Origin: an uncultured Fibrobacter sp.
Lineage (GTDB): Bacteria; Fibrobacterota; Fibrobacteria; Fibrobacterales; Fibrobacteraceae
Assembly: GCF_937877005.1 (NCBI RefSeq)
Contig: NZ_CALEFV010000207.1
Span: 1-34,559, forward strand
Direction: 5' to 3'
DNA length: 34,559 bases
The notes under the pieces are model-generated. The model worked only from the letters and a program-made list of their open reading frames with translations, had not been told where the DNA came from and did no database searches. Positions 1-6,605 of this stretch are shown piece after piece (within the stretch, counting starts at the first letter, position 1; every line of letters begins with the position of its first letter). The translations under genes and the position numbers were made by a program.

Positions 1-197
1 CCCTTGGCAACGGCGCCCAGATCCAGCAGCATTTCGGGATCGAGGAACTGCACGGTGCTGTTTTCCTTGTCGATGATGATCTTATCAAAATCGCTGTGCT
101 TCATGGCTTCGGTCAGTTCGAAAAGCGTTTCCTCTGTATTGCTGACCTCAAACATCGGGTCGTTCAGCAATTCATCCAATTCCTTGTTAACATTCAT
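1..197 (-). CDS. Partial gene: GIY-YIG-associated-type N-terminus running into an ApbE-like segment
   Basis: The reading frame opens at ATG 197-195 and leaves the window at position 1 after 65 full codons. The ATG overlaps the stop of the upstream gene (ATGA), so the two are translationally coupled. Residues 1-30 (with ELDELLNDPMFEVS) resemble N-terminal segments I associate with GIY-YIG nuclease family proteins. Residues ~37-66 (DKIIIDKENSTV, then LLDLGAVAKG) instead look like the middle of FAD:protein FMN transferase ApbE, whose conserved motif is DLGxIAKGYA. The two parts do not belong together in any family I know. The join lies near residues 30-36, about positions 90-107. The gene may be a chimera. 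Both family assignments come from motif memory and are uncertain. Confidence 0.5.
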   Translation of the reverse strand, partial: MNVNKELDELLNDPMFEVSNTEETLFELTEAMKHSDFDKIIIDKENSTVQFLDPEMLLDLGAVAK

Positions 198-451
198 AGC
201 AAATCAAATTCATCCCAATTCTTCAAACTATCATTTCCACTCTCGCGCAAAGCATTCAAGCTACGCGCCAGCTTCTTTTCTTCAAAGTTCCCCGTTGCTT
301 GCGGTATCCTACCATTGTCGCGCACAAATGCATTGATGGCAAGCAGTTTTTCCACCATCCGGTCGTCGGCAGTTAATGGTTTGGGAGGAACCTTAACGTT
401 GACGAAAAGTGGGTCATCAAACAGAAGAAGTAATTCGTTATTTATATCCAT
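194..451 (-). CDS. Small protein (85 aa) resembling the N-terminal module of GIY-YIG nuclease family proteins
   Basis: I chose ATG 451 because a strong Shine-Dalgarno (GGGAGGA) lies about 9 nt upstream. An in-frame ATG at 496 would add 15 basic residues with no ribosome-binding site. The protein begins MDINNELLLLFDDPLF. It continues with TADDRMVEKLLAINAFV and ends NWDEFDLL. This 'DDR-V--F-EIN-FV--NGR-P ... LR ... D--GLL' pattern resembles a module found before GIY-YIG or helicase domains in larger proteins. Here it stands alone, with no catalytic GIY-YIG residues visible, and is followed by the coupled gene at 197. The two adjacent pieces may be a split version of one longer protein. The function is unknown. 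Confidence 0.5.
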   Translation of the reverse strand: MDINNELLLLFDDPLFVNVKVPPKPLTADDRMVEKLLAINAFVRDNGRIPQATGNFEEKKLARSLNALRESGNDSLKNWDEFDLL

Positions 452-500
452 CCTATTTTTCCTCCCACTCCAAACCTTGTTTTTTTCTTTCTCCAATTGC

Positions 501-529
501 TTGAATTTGCGCGCGGGATATGTTATAAT
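501..529 (+). promoter_or_regulatory. Sigma-70-like promoter, TTGAAT-N17-TATAAT
   Basis: A -35 box TTGAAT (501-506) and a perfect -10 box TATAAT (524-529) are separated by exactly 17 bp. The boxes point toward the ORF at 586. This is the only textbook sigma-70 promoter I saw. The other promoters in the window follow a TAnnTTTR pattern. Confidence 0.7.
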
Positions 530-570
530 ATATCACGTTATTATAGGTGCCTGTTTTTATGCACCACTCC

Positions 571-577
571 AAGGAGG
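571..577 (+). promoter_or_regulatory. Strong ribosome-binding site fixing the start at 586
   Basis: AAGGAGG lies 8 nt before ATG 586. It rules in that start over the in-frame ATGs further upstream (547 and 559), which have no comparable site. Confidence 0.75.
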
Positions 578-585
578 ATTTTTCC

Positions 586-1521
586 ATGAGTGAAAAGACG
601 TTCCCCAACATCATCGACGTCCCCGGCGGTCTGGAAAACCAGACCATGTGCTTCATGATAGACGACCGCGTCACCCGCAAGAATTTCGTGGATCTCCGCC
701 TGCTGGTGGACGATAAGACGGTGCTGAAGAACCCCCACAAGGGCTGGTTCTGGCACTTCATCGACAACGGCTACGGCCGCCCCTTCTACCGCGACGGCTA
801 CGAGGACGACCCCGTGCTGGATTTCCCCGGCCTCAACCACCTCTACCTCCGCTTCGACTGGGGCGACGTGGAGAAGGCCGAGGGGGTCTACGACTTTTCC
901 TACCTGGACGAGATCATGGAGAAGTGGGGGGGCTACGGCTATACCTTCGCCCTCCGCGCCGTGACCTACGAGGGGGATCCCGCCCTCAATCATGCCACCC
1001 CCGCCTACGTTTTTGAAAAGGGCGCGCGGTGCTATGAGCTGGAGAACGGCAAGATCCAGCCCGACTTCGCCGACCCCATCTTTCTCCGTCACCTGGAGAA
1101 CTTTCTCGCCGCTCTCGGCGAAAACGCCATCGTGATCGACTGCGACGTAATCGAAGCCGACGGCGGCACGCGTACCGCAAGCATTATCGGAGGCTTCGTG
1201 GCCCTTGCAATTGCACTCAAGAAAATCAAGGTCCGCCTCGGACTCACTCAGCAAATCCTGAAGCACGGCATCACGGCTATTTCCGTGGGAGTCGTCTCGG
1301 GTAAGCCGCTCTGCGACCTCTGCTATGTAGAAGATTCCGCTGCCGATGTTGACATGAACGTCGTGATGCAGGATGCGAAAAACTTCATCGAAGTACAGGG
1401 TACCGGCGAACACGCAAGTTTTGATCGTGCCATGCTGAACACGCTACTCGACCTCGGCGAAAACGCCTGTAAGGATATCTATAAAAAACAAATGGAACTG
1501 ATCGGCGGCGAGCTGCCGTAG
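586..1521 (+). CDS. rph: Chimeric ORF: glycoside-hydrolase-like N-terminus fused to C-terminal half of RNase PH
   Basis: The frame encodes 311 aa. Residues ~45-179 (LKNPHKGWFWHFIDNG, LYLRFDWGDVEKAEGVYDF, YTFALRAVTY) look like the start of a clan-A (beta/alpha)8 glycoside hydrolase of the DUF4832/beta-galactosidase-like type. Residues ~175-311 are the C-terminal half of ribonuclease PH, the phosphorolytic 3' tRNA-trimming enzyme. They include DCDVIEADGGTRTASI with the Arg of GGTR, then CDLCYVEDSAADVDMNVVM and IEVQGTGE. The switch occurs at AALGE (1108-1122), a string that fits both families. RNase PH is normally ~240 aa, so its first ~105 residues, including the phosphate-binding Arg near residue 86, are missing. 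The N-terminal part is visibly richer in G+C and C-ending codons. Neither enzyme should be active. An assembly chimera is more likely than a natural fusion. Residues 1-44 are unassigned. Confidence 0.75.
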   Translation: MSEKTFPNIIDVPGGLENQTMCFMIDDRVTRKNFVDLRLLVDDKTVLKNPHKGWFWHFIDNGYGRPFYRDGYEDDPVLDFPGLNHLYLRFDWGDVEKAEGVYDFSYLDEIMEKWGGYGYTFALRAVTYEGDPALNHATPAYVFEKGARCYELENGKIQPDFADPIFLRHLENFLAALGENAIVIDCDVIEADGGTRTASIIGGFVALAIALKKIKVRLGLTQQILKHGITAISVGVVSGKPLCDLCYVEDSAADVDMNVVMQDAKNFIEVQGTGEHASFDRAMLNTLLDLGENACKDIYKKQMELIGGELP

Positions 1522-2145
1522 CTAGACATTCCAATCGCAGAAATTCTTGAGCATGGCTAACCCAACATCGCCACTCTTTTCCTGGTGGAACTGAGTCGCA
1601 ATCAAGTTGTCCTTGCCCACGATTCCCTGAAAAGTCTGCGTGCCATAAGTCGTTTCGGCGAAGGCATAATCTGCAGGAACCTCCGGGTGGTAGGAATGCA
1701 CATAGTAGAAGTCGCTACCATTCTTGATTCCCTTCATAATCGGATGTTCGCGTGTAAACTCTACCTGGTTCCAGCCCATGTGCGGAATCTTGAGTCCCGG
1801 TTCATCCTTGAATCGTACAGCCTTTCCCGGAATAAGCCCCAGAGTCTTCACGCCACCATCTTCTTCGCTCTCTTCAAGAATAATCTGGCAACCGATGCAA
1901 ATACCGAGTACCGGATTACCAGCAGCGACCACCGCCTTGATGGCGTCACCAATCCCAGTCCTTGTCAGGGTTTCCATAGCAGAAGCCGCTGCACCCACAC
2001 CAGGGAATATTAGGCGAGTCGCCTTTGATATTTCGTCTGCATCTCGGCTCGACTTCGCATTGGCGCCAATGCGCGCAAGGGCATTCATTACGGATGTCAG
2101 ATTACCAGCATTATAGTCAACGACGATTATTGGATTTGCAGACAT
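1522..2145 (-). CDS. hisH: Imidazole glycerol phosphate synthase, glutamine amidotransferase subunit HisH
   Basis: This 207-aa class-I glutamine amidotransferase releases ammonia from glutamine. The ammonia passes to HisF, which makes imidazole glycerol phosphate and AICAR in histidine synthesis in the cytoplasm. The sequence shows the N-terminal strand with VDYNAGNL and FPGVGAA. The nucleophile elbow PVLGICIGCQIILEES carries the catalytic Cys, and ATQFHQEKSG carries the catalytic His and Glu. GICIGCQ has Cys where the usual motif has Met (GICLGMQ). Length and motifs are complete. hisF is not adjacent, so the partner must lie elsewhere. The stop codon directly abuts the stop of the convergent rph-like ORF. 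Upstream lies a 25-bp palindrome. Confidence 0.95.
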   Translation of the reverse strand: MSANPIIVVDYNAGNLTSVMNALARIGANAKSSRDADEISKATRLIFPGVGAAASAMETLTRTGIGDAIKAVVAAGNPVLGICIGCQIILEESEEDGGVKTLGLIPGKAVRFKDEPGLKIPHMGWNQVEFTREHPIMKGIKNGSDFYYVHSYHPEVPADYAFAETTYGTQTFQGIVGKDNLIATQFHQEKSGDVGLAMLKNFCDWNV

Positions 2146-2165
2146 AGGGACCCCTAAGCAAAAAA

Positions 2166-2190
2166 GACTTTCTATATAATATAGAAAGTC
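2166..2190 (-). terminator. 25-bp perfect palindrome plus T-run between the ABC ATPase gene and hisH
   Basis: Two 12-nt arms (GACTTTCTATAT and its complement) flank one base. On the minus strand the stem is followed by TTTTTTG, as in a factor-independent terminator for the upstream ABC ATPase gene. The stem is AT-rich, so termination may be weak. The arm contains ACTTTCTATATT, which also occurs at the dedA promoter (10611-10622). It could therefore double as a promoter or operator for hisH. Confidence 0.55.
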
Positions 2191-2225
2191 CTCACCACCT
2201 CGCAGACGGAACAGTCCTTCCTACT

Positions 2226-3026
2226 CTATATTCTTCTAATAGTCGGCACGCACGAAAGCAATTTTTTCGTATACTCATGTTGCGGATTCGAAAGCACCTC
2301 GTCGGCTTTGCCTCTTTCCACCACATGTCCGAAGTACATCACGAGGACCTCGTCGCTTAGGGCACGCACCACCTGCATGTCGTGACTGATAAATAAAATC
2401 GAAAGGCCAAACTCGTTCTTCAGATCATCCAGCAAGTGCAATATCTGCGCCTGCACCGAGACATCGAGTGCCGAAGTGACCTCGTCGCACAAGAGAATTT
2501 TCGGACGCACCATGAGACTACGGGCAATGCAAAGGCGCTGCCGCTGTCCCCCCGAAAACTCGTGGGGAAACTTCTGGAGCGCCTCCACAGGAACCGACAC
2601 TCGTTCCAGAAGTTCGACGGCACGGGCTCTCGCCTCGTCAAACTTCACCCCCCGCGCCGACAGCGGCGCCGTCAATATTTCTTCGACTGTCTGTCGCGGA
2701 TTTAGGCTACTAAACGGATCCTGAAAAATCATCTGTACCGAATCGGACACGCGCTTACCCGCCGCACGGCCACTCTCTACTTTAGTACCAAAAACCCTAT
2801 ACTCGCCGCGATCCATGGGAACAAGCCCCACCAGCGACTTGGCTAGCGTCGACTTGCCGCATCCGGATTCTCCCACCACCGAAAGAATCTTTCCCTGCGG
2901 CAGGCTGAACGAGACATTGTCTACGGCTGTAAAATACGATTGGACTTTGCCAAAGACTCCCCCACGCATGGGGAACTTCACCGTAAGCCCGTTCACATCT
3001 AGGGCATTTACAGCGGACTTATCCAT
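2226..3026 (-). CDS. OppF/DppF-type peptide ABC transporter ATP-binding protein
   Basis: This 266-aa ABC ATPase would power uptake of oligopeptides or related solutes through an inner-membrane permease. It shows Walker A GESGCGKST, the Q-loop QDPFSSLNPR, signature SGGQRQR, Walker B ILLCDE followed by VTSALD, and the H-loop SHD. The PFSSLNPR run is typical of OppD/OppF/DppD/DppF ATPases. The start at 3026 was chosen because it overlaps the end of xseB by 8 nt and yields a normal N-terminus; the open frame upstream is xseB in another frame. It is shorter than usual OppF (~320 aa) and has little of the C-terminal oligopeptide domain. No permease, binding protein or second ATPase is next to it. 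Confidence 0.88.
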   Translation of the reverse strand: MDKSAVNALDVNGLTVKFPMRGGVFGKVQSYFTAVDNVSFSLPQGKILSVVGESGCGKSTLAKSLVGLVPMDRGEYRVFGTKVESGRAAGKRVSDSVQMIFQDPFSSLNPRQTVEEILTAPLSARGVKFDEARARAVELLERVSVPVEALQKFPHEFSGGQRQRLCIARSLMVRPKILLCDEVTSALDVSVQAQILHLLDDLKNEFGLSILFISHDMQVVRALSDEVLVMYFGHVVERGKADEVLSNPQHEYTKKLLSCVPTIRRI

Positions 3027-3234
3027 CCTGCGTCTCGCCGTCCAAATTCGAAAGCGCTTCCTGGACATTCTTTTCCGTGGTAAGCAGGATCTGCCTACAC
3101 TTGCGCAAAAGTCCCGTCGCTTCCTGCACCGCGCCGGCCAGTTCGTCAATTTCCATTTCAGAATTGTCAATTCTTTCGAGAATGGACTCCAGACGTTCCA
3201 TCGCGGTTTTATATTCAAAATTTTCGTTACTCAT
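3019..3234 (-). CDS. xseB: Exodeoxyribonuclease VII small subunit
   Basis: This 71-aa helical protein has the family pattern of XseB: FEYKTAMERLESILERID, then the L-A-AVQEATGLLRKCRQIL helix, and a C-terminal acidic tail. XseB binds several-fold to XseA to form the single-strand-specific exonuclease VII. The start ATG 3234 gives the canonical length; in-frame extensions upstream would run into the divergent lipoprotein gene. It precedes and overlaps the ABC ATPase gene by 8 nt. xseA is not in the window. There is no Shine-Dalgarno, and a promoter-like box ends 5 nt before the ATG. Confidence 0.9.
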   Translation of the reverse strand: MSNENFEYKTAMERLESILERIDNSEMEIDELAGAVQEATGLLRKCRQILLTTEKNVQEALSNLDGETQDG

Positions 3235-3239
3235 ATTTA

Positions 3240-3247
3240 CGAATATA
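3240..3247 (-). promoter_or_regulatory. TAnnTTTR-type promoter core of xseB, 5 nt before ATG
   Basis: On the minus strand the box reads TATATTCG, then 5 nt (TAAAT), then ATG 3234. One base differs from the TAnnTTTG form. No Shine-Dalgarno fits between, so the transcript may begin at or very near the start codon. Confidence 0.45.
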
Positions 3248-3249
3248 GT

Positions 3250-3257
3250 TATCTTTA
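3250..3257 (+). promoter_or_regulatory. TAnnTTTR-type promoter core of the lipoprotein operon, 5 nt before GTG
   Basis: TATCTTTA is followed by 5 nt (ATCCC) and GTG 3263. It lies back to back with the xseB box, two bases apart. No Shine-Dalgarno is present. Confidence 0.45.
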
Positions 3258-3262
3258 ATCCC

Positions 3263-3970
3263 GTGAGTTTATTAGGTAAATCCATACCGCGCCTTTTAAG
3301 CACAAGCCTAGCCCTAGTGGCCGGAGCCGTCTTTTGGGCGTGCATGGACATTCCCGATGCCCCGGACGATTCAAAAAAAATCTATTCCGTTGAAATCAGC
3401 ATCGAGCAATCTGGCGAAATCCGCACCGAACCCCTAAAAGTCAACTCAAACGATACCGCTCGACTGATCGCCACAGTCATTCCCTCCACAAAATCTAAAA
3501 AGCTGCGCTACCTTTGGTACAACGGCGAGGACATTCTCGATAGCGGTACTACTTACGCCATTTCAACCAGCTACATGGCATCAAGCTTTATCAGCGAGAA
3601 CTTCATCCCCAACCACCTGGTCATCTTCGATTCCGAAGGAAATTCTCTAGAGACGGATTTTCATGTTCTTGTAAACGCTCCTCCCATTCTCTCGGAAAAA
3701 ACATTTCCCGCCGATGGAGACACCCTCTACGGCACACCCGACTCGCCTATCCATTTCCAATGGAGTTTCTACGATTCAAATGATTCCGTAGACTTCGTGC
3801 TTGAGATCGACGGCATTTCCTATTCCGTCGGAAATCTGGACAACATTCATCAATCGGGTTTTTATCCGGGTAGGCATTCCTTCAGGATTATCGCGACCGA
3901 CTCCTTCGGCGACAGCGATTCGATCCCCCTCCAGGACTTCTATGTCATCGACACCTTGGGGGGCAAATGA
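3263..3970 (+). CDS. Lipoprotein with PKD/Ig-like and FN3-like domains, first of three tandem paralogs
   Basis: I use GTG 3263 as start because it gives a compact signal peptide ending in lipobox VFWAC (Cys27). No in-frame ATG lies between the stop-free upstream frame and the lipobox. The mature protein (235 aa in total) has an Ig-like domain at ~40-135, with YLWYNGEDI and a closing FHVLVNAPP strand. An FN3-like domain follows at ~140-230 (FQWSFYDSNDSVDF, then RIIATDSFGDSDS). The order 'W-G ... D--G-(T/S)L ... V-(A/T)PP ... F-W---D' recurs in the next two genes. This copy stops where the others carry two further domains. Its 3' end overlaps the next gene by 4 nt (ATGA). It is probably anchored in the outer membrane; the function is unknown. 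Confidence 0.85.
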   Translation: MSLLGKSIPRLLSTSLALVAGAVFWACMDIPDAPDDSKKIYSVEISIEQSGEIRTEPLKVNSNDTARLIATVIPSTKSKKLRYLWYNGEDILDSGTTYAISTSYMASSFISENFIPNHLVIFDSEGNSLETDFHVLVNAPPILSEKTFPADGDTLYGTPDSPIHFQWSFYDSNDSVDFVLEIDGISYSVGNLDNIHQSGFYPGRHSFRIIATDSFGDSDSIPLQDFYVIDTLGGK

Positions 3971-5235
3971 AACACCTGCTTGTATCCCTGCTCTACTTGA
4001 CACTCCTGCTCTCGTCAGCCTGTACCAATTCGGATCAATACCTCTACGAAACAGATAGCGATTCCATCGAAGTCTGGGCCTACATGGCAAGTTCCTTCGA
4101 TTCCAACACGACGCAACTAAAAAGCGATACGATTTCTCCGGGGGACTCCTTATTATTCATTTCAAAAGTCAATCCCTCGAAATCCCTCCGCAGCCAAGGT
4201 TACTACTGGACGATTGACGGAACTCTTTTCGCCAACGAGTACAGTTTTAGGAACACCGTCAACGAACCGGGATTTCACCAGATTGCGTTTATCTATGTCG
4301 ACTATTTTGGAGACACCCTCAGCGACACCCTCTCGATTACCGTGGCAACGCCGCCTCAACTAGACAGCCTACATTTTATACCCGCCAGCGGAATCCAGCA
4401 AATAAAACCAACAGAAGTACTGAACTTTGCCTGGAACGCAAACGACCCCGATTCCATGTGGAACATGTACTATCACTTCACGATGCAGGAAGCATCTTGC
4501 AACGATGCCCCCTGCGCCACCGTAGTGGATACCATTCTACATAAACCCATTTTTTCCTATATGAAGGGCTTTTCGCCTCTTCAAAAATACAGCTGGAATG
4601 TCCAGGCATTCAACGAGCTAGGGCAATATTCCGCCGAGGCGCTTCAAGGCTATTTCTATGTCACGGGATTTGACAGCAAGGGGGCCCTCCTTGGGCATAT
4701 CAGAACAAGTTCAAGAACGCGCGCACAACCATACAGCGTCGTTCTACAGAGCTCCGACGCAGAAGACATCTCCATCACCTCCGACAGCATATTTTCGATA
4801 AAGCCCCTGGCCTGCGGCCAATACCGGTTACTCGTATCGTCGGTAAACTACGCCGACTACAGCACCGACACGTTAAGCATCGACATTGCCGACGGCACAA
4901 TCCTCGATCTAGATTCCATAGTCCTCAAAGACACAATTCCACCCATCATTCGCTCCCTGACGGACAGGGATACCATCGGGCCTCTCGATTCCTTTGACTT
5001 TTTCGTCAAAGACGGCGGTGGCAAAATAACAAATCTCTGGGTAAAGCTCGATGGAAAAATCACAAACGACTACATCTGGACAGAAGACACCCTATCCATT
5101 ACTATTCCAAGCCTAGCGACAACCTGGAGCTACAGGATTCTTTCCATCACGGCTCTCGACCAGAGTGACAATAGATTTGCAAAGAGCTTCTACATCAGTC
5201 CAAGGGCAACGCTTCCGGAGGAAAGCCATGAATAG
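3967..5235 (+). CDS. Lipoprotein, second tandem paralog with four beta domains
   Basis: The 422-aa protein has a signal peptide and a lipobox ending at Cys19 (LSSAC). The Ig-like domain (~40-130) contains GYYWTIDGTLF and YVDYFGDTLSDTLSI, followed by VATPPQLD. An FN3-like domain (~135-230) has FAWNANDPDSMW and YSWNVQAFNELG. A carboxypeptidase-regulatory or PEGA-like domain comes next (~235-325, with GQYRLLVSSVNYADY). The last Ig-like domain (~330-415) opens with DTIPPIIRSL. Acidic residues, Ser, Thr and Tyr are abundant. It overlaps the upstream gene by 4 nt and the downstream gene by 8 nt, so translation is coupled. No enzymatic motif is visible. A structural or binding role at the cell surface is my inference. 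Confidence 0.85.
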   Translation: MKHLLVSLLYLTLLLSSACTNSDQYLYETDSDSIEVWAYMASSFDSNTTQLKSDTISPGDSLLFISKVNPSKSLRSQGYYWTIDGTLFANEYSFRNTVNEPGFHQIAFIYVDYFGDTLSDTLSITVATPPQLDSLHFIPASGIQQIKPTEVLNFAWNANDPDSMWNMYYHFTMQEASCNDAPCATVVDTILHKPIFSYMKGFSPLQKYSWNVQAFNELGQYSAEALQGYFYVTGFDSKGALLGHIRTSSRTRAQPYSVVLQSSDAEDISITSDSIFSIKPLACGQYRLLVSSVNYADYSTDTLSIDIADGTILDLDSIVLKDTIPPIIRSLTDRDTIGPLDSFDFFVKDGGGKITNLWVKLDGKITNDYIWTEDTLSITIPSLATTWSYRILSITALDQSDNRFAKSFYISPRATLPEESHE

Positions 5236-6604
5236 ATTATGGACAGCCCTCCTTTATGCAATTTTCCTTCTGCTCTGTTCCTGCGGAGAAGATTCCCTTA
5301 TTGAAAGCGACGATGTCCATCAGCTATCGCAATATGTCTATGTCGTTCCCGAAAAATTCACGGGAAGCATCACGAACTATTACGCCCCCATCGAAGACCT
5401 TTACATAAACCAGTGGCAAACCGTAAGGTTCTGTTCCGGATATTCCATCGGCAAAGAAATCAGTACCAGCGATTCCATGGGTCAGTATTTCGAGTCCATC
5501 CAGTGGAACATCGGCAGCGACGAATTCACCCTCAGTAAGTTCCGCTACACATTTGAAAAGGCAGGCGCTTTCCAGGGATCCTTGAAAACAACCGACCTTT
5601 TCGGCGACACCCTGCACACGGTCTTCAACATCTATGTCAACGCACCCGATGCAATCACTCTAGATTTCCCGTATGACGGTTACAACCAGGCAGACCCGCA
5701 AAACGAAAATGGACTCCCGCTCAAATGGAGCATAACGGGAATCGACCCTTGGGAAGAGGCCTATTGCAAAATATACCTGTCCTATTCAGCCGACTCCGTA
5801 TGGGACGAGCCCCTAGGATCAGTCCCTTGCGACAACGACATACAGATTTTAGGCCCCTTGACATACGACTCTCTCGAAACCAATGGAAAAATCAATCTCC
5901 GCGATTCCTCCGTAACGCTATACTGGGCCGTCAAGATGACTGTCGAAAATCCTGATGGCAAAACGCGCATATACCCTTCGGACATTTTCCATTTCTCCAC
6001 AAAAATTTTGGATAAGGACAGTTCCATACTCAAGATACCCCTATACCTGATAAACTATCTGGACACGGCTAAACTTAACACGGTCATAACCCTACTTAAT
6101 GTGGAAGGCGATACGCTAAAGGTCCTGCACGGAACGCAAAAGGATTCCGTCCTGTCGACCAAGGTCAAGGCACAAACGGACCTGAAAGTCATCGTCGAAG
6201 AAAAAAATCGCCTTGAGTATCAGGGCACATCTCTTTCCATCGACATTGCACCGAATACAGTCACATGGCTAGACACCCTATACCTCAGGGACAATATGGC
6301 GCCACAGCTAAGCCCCGTCAGCAGACAATTCGCCTACGACGACGCAATTCAGTTCTACGTGCAGGATAACGGCAGTGGCCTCAACCTGTCCAAGCTACAG
6401 GTAATCGTGGGCATAGACACACTACTCTATACCTTTAGCAACAATTCCATTCTATCTTTCTACCCGCATTGCGGTTTCTTGTGCAACATCGAAATCATCG
6501 GTGAAGATTACGCACACAATCCGCTGCCCCCGTTCTACTGGACTCTTCGCAACAATGTCGGCTACGTAGCCATTACAGGTCCCTACCTAAAGGATGGTTA
6601 CTAA
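5228..6604 (+). CDS. Lipoprotein, third tandem paralog
   Basis: ATG 5228 gives a 458-aa product with a short signal peptide ending at Cys19 (LLCSCG). The domain order follows the second lipoprotein. The Ig-like part has FESIQWNIGSDEF and TTDLFGDTLHTVF, then VNAPDAITLDFP. An FN3-like part has LPLKWSITGIDPWEE and TLYWAVKM. A PEGA-like part follows (KIPLYLINYLDTAKL, TDLKVIVEEKNRLEY). The final domain opens with DNMAPQLSPVS and includes QFYVQDNGSGLNLSK. The similarity is structural rather than close in sequence, so the duplication is old. A Cys pair near the C-terminus (HCGFLC) may form a disulfide. The gene overlaps the second lipoprotein by 8 nt and ends one base before the next start. Confidence 0.85.
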   Translation: MNRLWTALLYAIFLLLCSCGEDSLIESDDVHQLSQYVYVVPEKFTGSITNYYAPIEDLYINQWQTVRFCSGYSIGKEISTSDSMGQYFESIQWNIGSDEFTLSKFRYTFEKAGAFQGSLKTTDLFGDTLHTVFNIYVNAPDAITLDFPYDGYNQADPQNENGLPLKWSITGIDPWEEAYCKIYLSYSADSVWDEPLGSVPCDNDIQILGPLTYDSLETNGKINLRDSSVTLYWAVKMTVENPDGKTRIYPSDIFHFSTKILDKDSSILKIPLYLINYLDTAKLNTVITLLNVEGDTLKVLHGTQKDSVLSTKVKAQTDLKVIVEEKNRLEYQGTSLSIDIAPNTVTWLDTLYLRDNMAPQLSPVSRQFAYDDAIQFYVQDNGSGLNLSKLQVIVGIDTLLYTFSNNSILSFYPHCGFLCNIEIIGEDYAHNPLPPFYWTLRNNVGYVAITGPYLKDGY

Positions 6605-6605
6605 C

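Noticed and set aside
541..1413. A 290-codon minus-strand frame opposite the chimeric ORF
   Set aside because: The protein is Val/Ala/Glu/His-rich without domains. The plus frame has a promoter, a ribosome-binding site and recognisable families.
3026..3218. N-terminal extension of the ABC ATPase from 3218
   Set aside because: The extra 64 residues are Arg/Trp-rich and overlap xseB in another frame. ATG 3026 gives the normal family start.
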